A stretch of 64,000 nucleotides of DNA. Source: Muricea muricata. Taxonomy: Eukaryota; Cnidaria; Anthozoa; Malacalcyonacea; Plexauridae. The notes under the pieces are model-generated. The model saw only the letters and a list, made by a program, of their open reading frames with translations, ran no database searches and was not told the origin of the DNA. A program made the position numbers and the translations under genes. The DNA lies in contig OY979723.1 of NCBI GenBank assembly GCA_963855995.1, positions 4,118,501 through 4,182,500 on the forward strand, in the 5' to 3' direction. Each line of letters starts with the position of its first letter. Position 1 is the first letter of the stretch. Below, one piece after another: positions 1 to 9,975 of this stretch.

Positions 1-667
1 TATGGAAAACACGGAGTCTGACGTATTGTCAGCGTGAAATATGGAAAACATGTAATTTAAGCAAATTTAAACGAACAAATTCAAATTCAATACAAACATA
101 TTGATGAATTGTTATGTTTCCGATGTAAAATCGATTTATATGAGAGGCTATAAAGCATATTTTTTTCGCCCCGTATGGTATGTTAACTTTTGTTTATAAA
201 AGGTTTTGCACTGGCTTTGCGGCCTGGTAGTTACAAATTTATAGAATACTGTACTTTATGCAACAAATTGACACAGTTGTTGCTGTTTATATCTATAGCC
301 TTTATGAAGTTATAAACACACTGGAGGAAATATGTAATATATAATTTCGAAAATTAAATTTTCTTGCTATATATTCTATTTTTTGACTTTAATTTTGTGA
401 TTGTTTATGGGAGACTAATAGTTCACTCAAATGATTCAAACTATGTGCCAGTTTCAAGTTGGTTGCTAAATGTTACTGTATGTTGCAATAAAACTTTATG
501 ATTACAATCATCCTAGGCATTCACCCCACCCCCAAGAATTTAAGTTCAATTTCACATCAAATGTTATTGTGGGAGTTTTGCAATACGTTATTTAAAATGT
601 TACTCGGCTGCTTTGCTTAGATAAACCAGGCACAATTAGTGAAACCAAGTCTCAGTAAGCTATATAA

Positions 668-795
668 AAGGTGTCCCAAAAAAGCAGAACCATTAAGGAT
701 AATTATGCACTCTTTACAAATTCTTTAATTGTCCTTTTGAATAGAATATATTGTTAATTTGTTTACTTAATGTTCTGGGTTTTTGGGACACCCTG
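668..795. mobile_element. MITE-like element nested in left arm
   Basis: The terminal inverted repeats start AGGTGTCCCAAAAAAGCAGA and end in the complementary TTTTTGGGACACCCT. The flanks are TA-rich, as expected for Tc1/mariner-type MITEs with TA target sites. The mirror copy lies at 2724-2850 in the other arm, so the insertion predates the formation of the large inverted repeat or was copied with it. Confidence 0.7.
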
Positions 796-1083
796 TAGTG
801 CTAGATTCAGGAGTGGAATAATCAGTTTATTTCATTATTTGGAGAAAATTTTCAATAATCCCTTGTGGTTCCAGAAAGTAAGATATTTTTCCACCTAGAT
901 TAACTAAGTAACAATTACACAGTGTAATAAAGAGTGAAAGTATATCTATCTTAAACTCCATATTTTAATAAATACTACTGCATAAGTATATACATATATA
1001 ACTTTATGTGCAAACAAAATGTCAAAGATGTTTCATAAAAGAATGTCAAAGATATTATATAAAAAAATGTCAAAGATTAAAAT

Positions 1084-1228
1084 TAGCTTTGTGGAAAGAC
1101 CAGGCAAATTTATTATTGCAAAGCTCTCTATCTGTATTATTAGCACTGATGAAGATCCGAGCTTACGGATCAAAGCTTTGCAATAATAAATGTAAATTTA
1201 CTTGTTGCCTGGTGTTTCCACAAAGCTA
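1084..1228. repeat. Nested inverted repeat with TAGCTTTGTGGAAA ends (left arm)
   Basis: The ends TAGCTTTGTGGAAAGACC and GGTGTTTCCACAAAGCTA are complementary. Inner segments around TTGCAAAGCTC and AAAGCTTTGCAA also pair. This is a hairpin MITE. A related end, AAGCTTTGTGGAAACG, occurs at 48280-48296. Confidence 0.7.
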
Positions 1229-1639
1229 AACTAGTTTACTGTATTCACCATGCAAACATACAGTAACTTACGTCCAAGATGTTATATAAAAATGTCAACG
1301 ATGTGTCCATGCATGGCAATCTATGGCCACTGTGGCACAATTAAATGCCACATTTTTTAATATCCCCATTTATATTATTTTGCATTATTATTTGCTAACA
1401 AGTTTCAACAGAGCATATTCTTAAAAAAATTAAACTATTTAATAGCTGTTTTTACATAGTCAATGTCCCATTGACTGTCCAAATAGTAATAATTATCCTT
1501 GAAGAGCAAAATTATTTTAATCACAATCAATTTTACTCTTTTTGTTTACGCCAGGTTCAGTCCAAATGTTTGTCTTAAAAAAATCTTATGTGTGGGTGTC
1601 AAAAACTGCAACACGCTTGCCGGAATGCTAATGTGAAAG

Positions 1640-2065
1640 TTACTGCAATGCCTGTTTTGGACATGCACATTCACAACAACAGTGGAAATAAACATTACTG
1701 TATTTTTTGTGCACCATGTTACCATGATGCCACTCCCTTTCCATATCTGATACAATCAAGTCATGAGGTTGATTTAGAATGACACCATTAGGTTTCAGTG
1801 TTTGGGAACAACCATAGCAAACTGATGTTTTTGAAGGGCAGAAATGCAGAAAATATACGATAAACATACCTGGTACTGGTGTTGGGTATGGGGGTCTGGT
1901 ATATGCTGTTTGCTGCTGTTGCTGCCCAGCTGGAACAGTTACACAAAGAGTAGAAGAACTGGCTGAGTTTGAGGTGTAGGCACAGACATAACTAGTACTG
2001 GTGTTGGGTATGGGGGTCTTTAATATACTGTTTGCTGCAAGCATGTTGCTGTTTTTGATACCCAC
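1640..2065 (-). CDS. Short ORF in the loop of the giant inverted repeat, possible zinc-binding fragment
   Basis: An open frame of about 141 codons on the minus strand spans the loop and runs slightly into the right arm. The N-terminal half is rich in Ser, Thr, Pro and Gln, with a run of five Gln. The C-terminal half has a CYGC motif, then a PHDLIVSDMEREW stretch and YFHCCCECACP, a spacing that could bind zinc. A good splice donor (CAG/GTATGT) lies at the junction of the two halves near 1870, so the reading across it may not be real. A 25-base direct repeat (near 1876 and 1998) duplicates a Pro-Thr-rich part. It is probably a captured exon or transposon gene remnant. No function is assigned. 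Confidence 0.35.
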   Translation of the reverse strand: MGIKNSNMLAANSILKTPIPNTSTSYVCAYTSNSASSSTLCVTVPAGQQQQQTAYTRPPYPTPVPGMFIVYFLHFCPSKTSVCYGCSQTLKPNGVILNQPHDLIVSDMEREWHHGNMVHKKYSNVYFHCCCECACPKQALQ

Positions 2066-2454
2066 ACATAAGATTTTTTTAAGACAAACATTTGGACTGA
2101 ACTTGGCATAAACAAAAAGAGTAAAATTGATTGTGATTAAAACATTTTACTCTTCAAGGATAATTATAACTATTTGAACAGTCAATGGGACATTGACTAT
2201 GTAAAAACAGCTATTAAATAGTTTAATGATTTTAAGAATATGTTCTGTTGAAACTTTTTAGCTTAATGCAAATAATATAAATGGGGACATTAAAAAAATG
2301 TGGCATTTAATTGTGCCACAGTGGCCATAGATTGGCATTTAATTGTGCCACAGTGGCCACAGATTGCCATGCATGGACACATCGTTGACATTTTTATATA
2401 ACATCTTGGACGTAAGTTACTGTATGTTTGCATGGTGAATACAGTAAACTAGTT

Positions 2455-2599
2455 TAGCTTTGTGGAAACACCTGGCAACAAGTAAATTTATATTTATTAT
2501 TGCAAAGCTTTGATCCGTAAGCTCGGATCTTCATCAGTGCTAATAATACAGATAGAGAGCTTTGCAATAATAAATTTGCCTGGTCTTTCCACAAAGCTA
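2455..2599. repeat. Nested inverted repeat with TAGCTTTGTGGAAA ends (right arm)
   Basis: Mirror copy of the hairpin at 1084-1228, same ends and nearly the same length. It keeps its internal pairing in addition to pairing with the other arm. Confidence 0.7.
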
Positions 2600-2723
2600 A
2601 ATCAATCTTTGACATTTTTTTTTATATAACATCTTTGACATTCTTTTATGAAACATCTTTGACATTTTGTATGCACAAAAAGTTATATATGTATATACTT
2701 ATGCAGTAGTATTTATTAAAATC

Positions 2724-2850
2724 AGGGTGTTCTAAAAAACCAGAACATTAAGTAAACAAATTAAAGATATATTCTATTCAAAAGGACAATTAAAGAGTTT
2801 GTAAAGAGTGCATAATTATCTTTAATGGTTCTGCTTTTTTGGGACACCCT
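2724..2850. mobile_element. MITE-like element nested in right arm
   Basis: This is the reverse-complement counterpart of 668-795, with the same GGGACACC-type ends and a few substitutions. It lacks the roughly 165 extra bases that follow the element in the left arm. Confidence 0.7.
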
Positions 2851-3482
2851 TTATATAGCTTACTGAGACTTGGTTTCACTAATTGTGCCTGGTTTATCTA
2901 AGCAAAGCAGCCGAGTAACATATTAAATAACGTATCACAAAACTCCCACAATAACATTTGATGTGAAATTGAACTTAAATTCTTGGGGGTGGGGTTAATG
3001 CCTAGGATGATTGTAATCATAAAGTTTTATTGCAACATACAGTAACATTTAGCAACCAACTTGAAACTGGCACATAGTTTGAATCATTTGAGAGAACTAT
3101 CAGTCTCCCAGAAACAATCACAAAATTAAAGTCAAAAAATTGAATTTAATTTTCGAAATTATATATTATATATTTCCTTCAGTGTGTTTATAACTTCATA
3201 AAGGCTATAGATATAAACAGCAACAACTGTGTCAATTTGTTGCATAAAGTACAGTATTCTATAAATTTGTAACTACTAGGCCGCAAAGCCAGTGCAAAAT
3301 TTTTTATAAACGAAAGTTAAAATACCATACGGGGCGAAAAAAATCTGCTTTATAGCCTCTCATATAAATCGATTTTACATCGGAAACATAACAATGCATC
3401 AATATGTTTGTATTGAATTTGAATTTGTTCGTCTAAATTTGCTTAAATTACATGTTTTCCATATTTCACGCTGACAATACGT

Positions 3483-3600
3483 CAGACTCCGTGTTTTCCA
3501 TATTTTTTACGTCAGACTCCGTGTTTTCCACATTTTTTATACTCCGTGTTTTCCATTTTTTGACGTCACACTCCGGGACTCCGACTCCGGGACTCGGGAA
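3483..3600 (+). repeat. Short tandem repeat, GACTCCGTGTTTTCCA units
   Basis: Three imperfect units containing ACTCCGTGTTTTCCA plus T-runs lie at the outer edge of the giant inverted repeat, followed by two GACTCCGGGACTC units. The window's first bases hold the complement of the same unit, so the array borders both arms. Confidence 0.7.
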
Positions 3601-3837
3601 TATACATAGCAGTAAATTCGTTCACAGCCGAAAATTTTTCAAGTTGCTGGCTGTTTCTTGTGGCTGAAAGTCTATTTTAGATTTAGATTAGACACGACGT
3701 TGGGCAATTTCCCATGCTTGCAAAGATTTACAATGCCATAAAAACTAAAAATATATTTTTAAAAGAGAAATATGCAAGCAAACGGCACGGCAGTTATACC
3801 AAAACAAACAGTTAGGTAAGTTGCATTTATATTGTAT

Positions 3838-4078
3838 AGGTGGTTTGCAATCGACGCCATCTTGGTTGACTTTTGAAACACATGGCAACCACAAAGTATC
3901 TACTCATTATTTCTGATCCTATCGAGCCATACATCTTTAAAGTATCATTCATAATACGCTAAAACTAACGATCAAATAGTAAATTTACACAAGTACTTCG
4001 CTGCAAACAGCTGAAGTAATTTGCAGAGTCAACCAAGATGGCGCCCAATGACACGAAATGACGTCATGTGCAAACCAA
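3838..4078. mobile_element. MITE-like inverted repeat
   Basis: The left end TGGTTTGCA followed by GACGCCATCTTGGTTGAC is matched by GTCAACCAAGATGGCGCC and TGCAAACCA on the right, giving broken terminal inverted repeats about 30 bases long around about 180 AT-rich bases. No coding capacity. Confidence 0.65.
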
Positions 4079-4416
4079 GAATTAACTTTTCGAGATTTTG
4101 CATGCATTCTTCGCTTATTTGAAGCTTTCTATTCGTCGCTTATTTGAATGAAAAATAAAAAATTGCTGGTTTATTTAGGGTTTCCACTTTATATTATTAG
4201 ATCTGGCTTCAAAAAGCAAAGTAATTTTCGTTTGTATTCTGTACACACGGCATATCGTACACGATGATGTTTTGTTTTGGGTTTTCGCAAAAGAAAAGTA
4301 TTCTTTGCTAAGTGCTTGACGTTTTATAATTGAGCTAAATTTAGGTTGGGTCAAGGCAATCTTTTAAATAGAAAATATCATGATCAGTTTCTATAAAATG
4401 AACGAATTTCTTTATG

Positions 4417-4537
4417 GGAAGTGCTTATGTATAGTACTTACGCACTTGTTAATCTGTTTTCGCCAAACTCACTCGCTCGTTCGTTTTGCGAAAACAAGTT
4501 AACGCGTGCGTAAATACCATACGTCAGCACTTCCCAT
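4417..4537. repeat. Palindrome with TCACTCGCTCG loop
   Basis: GGGAAGTGCTTATG and ACTTACGCAC on the left pair with GCGTGCGTAA and CAGCACTTCCC on the right. TGTTTTCGCCAAAC and TTTTGCGAAAACA also pair. The loop TCACTCGCTCGTTCG resembles that of the palindrome at 30013-30150. Confidence 0.6.
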
Positions 4538-4539
4538 TA

Positions 4540-5540
4540 AGAGATCTCTATATATTTCTCAAAATACCACCTATTAAATCGCTACCGTTTTCTCTAAATT
4601 CATTCGAAAATACTAAAAAGCAAAACATAGTGTGTTGTCTTGAACTTTGTCTACGTCCGCAATATTAAATTTGATGTAGCAAATTATGTTATGTCGCAAA
4701 AATAAATGAGAACTGCATTGTTTAATTGAGGGTCAAAGGTTGATTTTATATAGAATACCCTAAAGATGATCTAGCACAGATTCGAAGATTTATATTGATT
4801 TAAAGCAGATGACCGTTGTCACGTTTATAACAAGCTTGACAAGAACAAAACTTACATACTGCCACAAGTACATTTTGTTGATCAATTTTGAAAAAAGACA
4901 TGCTTATTGACCATATATGTGCATTACTTCACTAACTCTTTATCTTAAAAAATATAGCTAAAAATACTGAAATTCACTTTTTGCTTCGATCGATCGATAA
5001 AACGTTTCTAATAATGCTAAAATATCTCAATTGGGCGCTACAAAAAATCTTCCAAAAATATAATTTTTGCTGGCTGCAATAACAGAGGTTTGTTGCGGTG
5101 TATGATCTAGTTCGTTTGAAAGTCATTAAAACGGCAAAATCACAAAAAATGCAATCATACCTCATGTATCTTTATATCTATCCACTCAAGACCAACACTC
5201 CTATCACAATTTTATCGCTTTGAAAACAATAACAAACAGAAGAAACTATCGTCTTCAAAATCTCCTTACTTTCAATGATAATAAAATATATTTTTTTATT
5301 ATAAACTGTGGAAATCCACTGCAGTTAACGTTGTACAAATGACACTGGAAACGTACGATGGCAAAAGGTGGCCGTCATATTGTCATATACTGTCACATAT
5401 ATAACTGAACTTGTTGGCGGCTTGTTTGCAGATGCTACAGGTCACGAGATTTTTGCGTGTGTACATGATCAGATGCGCTTTTAGCTGACGTCATTGAATT
5501 CCGAGGGTCTTTTTAAATAAATGTCAAGAAATCTATAGGG
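4540..5540. other. Non-coding spacer
   Basis: AT-rich sequence with only short chance ORFs. I see no domain, RNA gene or clear inverted repeat here. Confidence 0.5.
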
Positions 5541-5544
5541 AAAC

Positions 5545-6149
5545 AAATCGAAATCATCAAAAAACAATAAAAATAAATCAAAAATACGGAAAAGACGGCA
5601 AAAAAACGCGCCAACACAAGGAAACAAGAACAAAAACCGAGGTAGCCATATTCAGACTATTCAGTAGCCGTAATGATTCCACATTTCAATTTCGAAGTTT
5701 ACGTTTCTTTGTTTTGTACAAGCAAGACTTTAGTTTTATTATAAGTGCGAAAATAATTCACAGGTAAAAAATACGACCTCAGCCATTTTTATAAAAAATG
5801 CATGGCTTGAAATGGTTTTTATTGCAAAACAAAGATTTAATAGTTTATAAATATTCATCAAAACGTTTAAGTAATGTAGCATAATAAATTGCATTTCAAA
5901 CCGTACTTTGTTCACACTAAGCATGATGACATACGGACCACAGACATTTAAGAAATGAAGTGTTTTGTCATTAAAGCTGGTAATTCTTTCATTATTTTCA
6001 CAGTTAATTATTTAAAAAATATAAAACGCATTATTAAGAACTGCCGTGTCCGCGTGTTGCTATGAGAATAATTCATGTTTCGAAAATATATAGTTGCATA
6101 TTTGATATATTGAGGCGAGGGGTTTTGCATGCATGCCTGTATTTCTAGT
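5545..6149. repeat. Repeat family E, copy 1 (uninterrupted)
   Basis: This stretch is collinear with 36228-36518 joined to 43545-43884, with small differences throughout. It is therefore the intact paralogue of the site into which the BEL retrotransposon inserted; the joint corresponds to TTATTGCA/AAACAAAGA here near 5825. Its right end (GGCGAGGGGTTTTGCATGCATG ... TATTTCTAGTA) is the reverse complement of the left ends of family G at 12531 and 47403, so E and G share one terminus. Confidence 0.8.
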
Positions 6150-6150
6150 A

Positions 6151-6192
6151 TGAAGATGGGAGCTTAAGGAGTGAAGATGGGAGCTTAAGAAG
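6151..6192 (+). repeat. Two-copy 21-bp tandem repeat
   Basis: TGAAGATGGGAGCTTAAG occurs twice in a row, separated by GAG. Confidence 0.7.
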
Positions 6193-6689
6193 CTGTCGAA
6201 TGGTTCTGGTGGTGTTCTATATACCAAAATACTTTACAAAAAGTGAGTTGTTTCTTCCTTTCCCAGCAAAATCAATGCTCACATCTAAGGGTAACAAGTA
6301 TTGTAAAAAATCTATCTCTGAATAAAATCAATCTATCTAAAATTTTCTCATTTATTCTAGAAGCATACTCAGAGGTGTGAAAACTAGATCGATATGAAAA
6401 ACTAAATTAATATGAATCTAAATTTAATGTTTTCTTTCTCATTTATACTCCGCAGTTTCCTTCGGCTAATCCATCTTTTCCAAGCTTAAAGATAGGTTAC
6501 AGTCGCATCTGCGCATGCACCAGTTTTCCATGCTTTGTTTACTTTCGGCACCTACAAACAATAACATTGTCCGCAGTCTTCTAGTATTGGACCATAACTA
6601 ATTATAATTCACTGCGGAAATTTTATTTAAGAGGCGCGATAACGAAGCTTCAAGCTCAAATCCTAAGAGTTCGAGCGCAAATCGTGCTT

Positions 6690-7090
6690 AAACTGCATGC
6701 AGAAAGGATTACTATGCCAAAAGAGGGTCGTCTAGAATCTACTTATATGAATTGTGTCCTCGGCGGCGGGAATTTAAAGACAAGCACGCTCTGAAAACAG
6801 ATGCGGATGTTACGCGCAAACATTGTTACATTGCTTCGACGCTACAGAAGCCCCAAAAGCGACAAAACAGGCTTTGTGGTAAGAACTTGATTAATTAACA
6901 ATACATGAAAGTTGCCAATTTCATATAGTAACGAACTATAACGTTTCCTGATATGTTTGCGTTTTTTCATTCAGCCACTTGCTCACGCAGAGTCGCAGAC
7001 TAGTAATATTCATGAGACAGTCGAGACATCAGTTGAGGCTACAATTTCATGGCTCGGAAGTGAAGCCACATATTAATACCATCATCAAGT
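6690..7090 (+). other. Two possible 5' exons inside the TTAA element
   Basis: A segment ending at a GTAAGA donor (about 6881) can be read in the frame ending PKSDKTGFV. It can be joined in phase 0 to a segment starting after TTCATTCAG (about 6976) that reads PLAHAESQTSNIHETVE and stops at SEATY. The second segment has its own GTAAGTG donor at about 7089. Exon borders look good but coding potential is weak; these may be untranslated leader exons for the gene at 7718. Confidence 0.3.
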
Positions 7091-7609
7091 AAGTGAATGT
7101 GTCTTCTATTTCTTTGCAGCAATGTTTTTGAAAAGTTCTATACTCTCAAGACGCGAATTTGCCGGTTGTATTTCTTATTTTTATATCTGTCACCTATACA
7201 ACAACTAAACGTCGATTGTCGCCCGAACGTTTACCCTAGGGTTTACTAACGTCTTCGCTCTCATGGTGTGTAAAATCAGTATAAAATAATTGAGGCTTTT
7301 TTATATGTTAGACTTTTCATATGTCGTAGTTATGGCTTTGAAATATAAAACCGCACATGTTTGTCCGACATAAAACAGTTATAAATTTCAGGACAAATAA
7401 TATATACATGGACACAATTTTGGAATAGAAAATAATTATATACTATCGTCCAAAGCTGCCAATGTGACAACTTCTTTTGTATCCAATCAGAAACAGCTAG
7501 AGTCAGAAGGCAAATTCAAATTCGACTATTATCTTCTCACAAATCAACTGTTTTTATCAATATATGTATCATACTTTATTATATGATCTTCGTTCACTGT
7601 TCAAAATCC

Positions 7610-7665
7610 GCGCACGCGATTGGTCAAAATCGATCACGTGTGTTTTGGTTACCTGGCAACAACGA
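7610..7665 (+). promoter_or_regulatory. Possible promoter-proximal RFX-like X-box
   Basis: GGTTACCTGGCAAC at about 7648 fits the two half-site pattern of RFX X-box motifs. It lies about 60 bases upstream of the ATG at 7718, next to GATTGGTCA, a CCAAT-type box in reverse. Function is inference from motif and position only. Confidence 0.25.
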
Positions 7666-7717
7666 GTCGTTTGAGTGCGTTATCACAATAATGCACGAAA
7701 AGTGTGCTGTATTGAAA

Positions 7718-8686
7718 ATGGCCAGGAGTAAAACGTCAAAAAAACTGTATTTACAAGTGGATAAAGCTAACAAGTTGATGAAAATATCGATGAATTCTAC
7801 TATAAAGACCAAAAAGGAAAACAGTCTTGAGAATTTCTGTCGTCAGAGGTAATTAAACTTAGTAAACACCGATTATTCTCACTTTTTCGTCTGTGAACTC
7901 TCGCATGAAAGCTCCTTTAACAGGCTATTTTTTGACGACTCGGCCCCGGCGGCCTCGTGCAGTATACAAAATTTTTCGTTCATTGTACATTCAGCTCGTG
8001 CATGTATTTGTAAACAAAACACTCACAACAGTCTCTAACCCTTAAATATAGGGATGTCCATATAATGTGATGATGTATCACTGTATCAAATATTCAAATA
8101 CCTTTAACCTCTGGGTCGTTTGCAATAAAACAAAGTTACATGTTAGGAGTAATAGGATAAATTAGTTATGTCTTGGATTCCTGGGGCCAGTTGTATCAAA
8201 GGCGTTTAGCTTAAACGGTGGATAAGGGAAATTTAAAAATCACTTTTACACCTAGTACGGAACCGAAATTATGAGTGTAATAGAATAAATATTTAGTTTT
8301 ATATATAATTGTTCTTCTCAGGTCAAATAACTTTAGCTGCTTTGTTTATACAACATGCAAACTTGTTTTATATTTTTGACTTATCCACCGCTTAAGCTAA
8401 ACGCCTTTGATACAACCGGCACCTGGTTTAAGAGCCTGTCATATGCATGGTAAGGACAAAGCACTATCCAAAGCCTAATATGTCCCGATTTCCCGCCCTT
8501 TTGTAAAACTGTTTGGAAATTCCCCTCACATGCCTATCATACTTTACTACTTAAATTGCAAATGCTGAATGTTCAGTGTTACTGACATTTTTATATTTTT
8601 ATTTCAGACCTTTCGTGTACGAAGAAGAGGAGACACTAACTTGTAGCGAGGGTAGTGATGAAACAAAGAAAGAGGACACTGCTTGA
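7718..8686 (+). CDS. Two-exon small basic/acidic protein inside the TTAA element
   Basis: Exon 1 (7718-7848) opens with ATG and ends at CAGAG/GTAATT. Exon 2 (8608-8686) begins after a strong acceptor (TTTTTATTTCAG) and ends at TGA. Together they give 210 bases, an intact 69-codon frame. The N-terminal half is Lys-rich (starts MARSKTSKKLYL, includes KTKKENSLENFCRQ). The C-terminal half is acidic (PFVYEEEETLTCSEGSDE). The intron of about 760 bases contains a MITE at 8183-8424. The splice phases agree, which argues for a real gene. A second terminal exon with a related acidic motif lies at 9106-9328. I do not recognise the family. Confidence 0.5.
8183..8424. mobile_element. MITE inside the intron of the 7718 gene
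   Basis: Ends TGGGGCCAGTTGTATCAAAG and CTTTGATACAACCGGCACC are complementary, and the match continues through GGCGTTTAGCTTAA and GGTGGATAAG, giving terminal inverted repeats of about 45 bases. The interior is AT-rich and non-coding. Confidence 0.8.
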
Positions 8687-8860
8687 ATGATTGAATATTT
8701 GCAGGAGGAATGGTGCTTTTCCTACAACATTGCTGTATTAATTGATGAGTACCAATATGTGAAAACTATGAATTAATTTGTTCGCAAAATAACCTTAGTG
8801 TATGTTCCCCAAAGAAAAAATACTATTCTTGGTTAACTTGCTTTGTATGACACAGTTTGC

Positions 8861-9079
8861 AGTCACAGCAATATAAGCGTTCCAAAAATATCCGACCAAT
8901 TCATTTGCTCAAATTTAGAAGTCCCTCTGATCGATTCCTCAATATTTTTAGAAAAGTTTATTATGATGTTCAAAACTTTCTGTTTATTGACCAATCAGAA
9001 TTCTCACGAATAAGATATAGCATTCTGGTAGGTAATTTAACAGGAAGTTGTGGTGCCATGCTTCTATTTTGCTGTGACT
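8861..9079. mobile_element. Short inverted-repeat element before exon 9106
   Basis: AGTCACAGCAATAT at the left pairs with ATTTTGCTGTGACT at the right. The interior has a GACCAATCAGAATTC motif also seen in other repeats of the window. Confidence 0.45.
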
Positions 9080-9105
9080 GTAATGTGACACATGTGTTAA
9101 ATAAG

Positions 9106-9328
9106 ATCTGTTCATTGTCCTGCTGGTGAAGAAACATTGACTGTAACCAGTGAAGAAGACAGTGACAGTTATGTTGAGGGAATATCAGCTCAGCTACCCA
9201 ATTCACCACCTCCCATTGGTGATGCTCCACAGTCAGCAAATAGACAGCAGACCCCATGTCTACTGTCTTCTCCCAAGTCTTCCTCCTCTTTGCTGAGCAT
9301 TTCTTCCATGAAAAAATTTGAATCCTAG
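9106..9328 (+). CDS. Alternative terminal exon of the 7718 gene
   Basis: If spliced to exon 1 (7718-7848), this exon keeps frame and gives a 117-codon product. It reads an EETLTVTSEEDSDSY motif that parallels EEETLTCSEGSDE of the other terminal exon. A Pro/Ser-rich tail follows (PNSPPPIGD, SSPKSSSSLLSISS), ending FES and a stop. The acceptor (TTAAATAAG) is poor, so the true start could differ. It follows directly after a 0.2 kb inverted-repeat insertion. The opposite strand here is also open and has a good acceptor, so strand assignment is not certain. Confidence 0.35.
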
Positions 9329-9458
9329 AAAGGAAACACTACTATAGATTATACTAAATAACTACTAATAATATCAAATAAGTAATGGTCACTATAAGAG
9401 ATTTAATTTATATTTTAGTGAGAGTTGTACCTCTTTCTCATATTTTACAATACAATAG

Positions 9459-9541
9459 AGCCTGACTACAAATTTGATGCATTTAATTTGTTTGACCAGC
9501 TAGGACAGGAGCTTGAGAGTTTAGAGTTTCTTAGTAATAAG
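9459..9541 (+). CDS. Exon-like segment inside the TTAA element
   Basis: Between an AG acceptor (ACAATAG/AG) and an AAG/GTATGC donor, one frame reads PDYKFDAFNLFDQLGQE followed by LESLEFLSNK. The amino acid composition looks genuine. The phase would be 1 at the start. I find no clear next exon downstream. Confidence 0.35.
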
Positions 9542-9975
9542 GTATGCAATATGGTAAACTTGTCAACATCCAGTTGTTAACACCTTTACATGCTTCCATA
9601 AAGTTCAAAAACATAGTAATGTAAAGATCTATAAAACGATCCGAAAATGATCTTACTGTATGATCTGTATCACCGCTGTCTGTATCTTCATGCACTGTTC
9701 TGTTGTTCATGTGTTGCCCAAAATCTCGTTCATGGCACGCGCTGAAACAAAAGTTGTTTCTCTCTCCCGAAGGCAGTGGCCACGACAAAAGCACATTGCA
9801 ATATTGTCCAAGTTTGAGACAGCAGCAGCATTCTCAATATAGTGCTTGCCTCGAAATCGTCCAACAAACAACTTCTCTCGAAAGACTGCCAAAACGTTCG
9901 ACAACACAACTCTGTCTGCATGGCAATGTGGATTGTTGAGGGTCCCGCAATAAAAATCTTCATCATAAAGAACAA
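9531..9975 (-). CDS. Coding-like frames on the minus strand of the TTAA element
   Basis: Three overlapping minus-strand frames are open. One, ending near 9707, contains REKLFVGRFRGKHYIENAAA and MCFCRGHC. Another, ending near 9531, contains HEDTDSGDTDHT, then a donor-like GTAAGA at about 9655. A strong minus-strand acceptor (TTCCTTTCTAG) at about 9329 would continue in phase with an acidic segment (NFFMEEMLSKEEEDLGED). These may be the real gene of the element, read opposite to the plus-strand exons. No family is recognised. Confidence 0.3.

Larger units (their letters stand above)
1..3502. repeat. Giant imperfect inverted repeat, arms about 1-1620 and 2037-3502
   Basis: The first bases of the window are the reverse complement of 3451-3502, and the match continues inward, with small differences, to the loop border near 1620/2037. 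The left arm is about 150 bases longer, mainly because about 165 bases near 797-965 have no partner on the right. Both arms carry the same nested small inverted repeats. The loop of about 415 bases contains a short ORF. The left arm starts exactly at the window edge, so the true outer end may lie outside. It resembles a fold-back or long-TIR DNA transposon; I cannot name the family. Confidence 0.9.

Noticed and set aside
1640..1782. Plus-strand ORF opposite the loop ORF (1588-1782)
   Set aside because: Overlaps the minus frame that carries the Cys motif; no domain and low-complexity composition.
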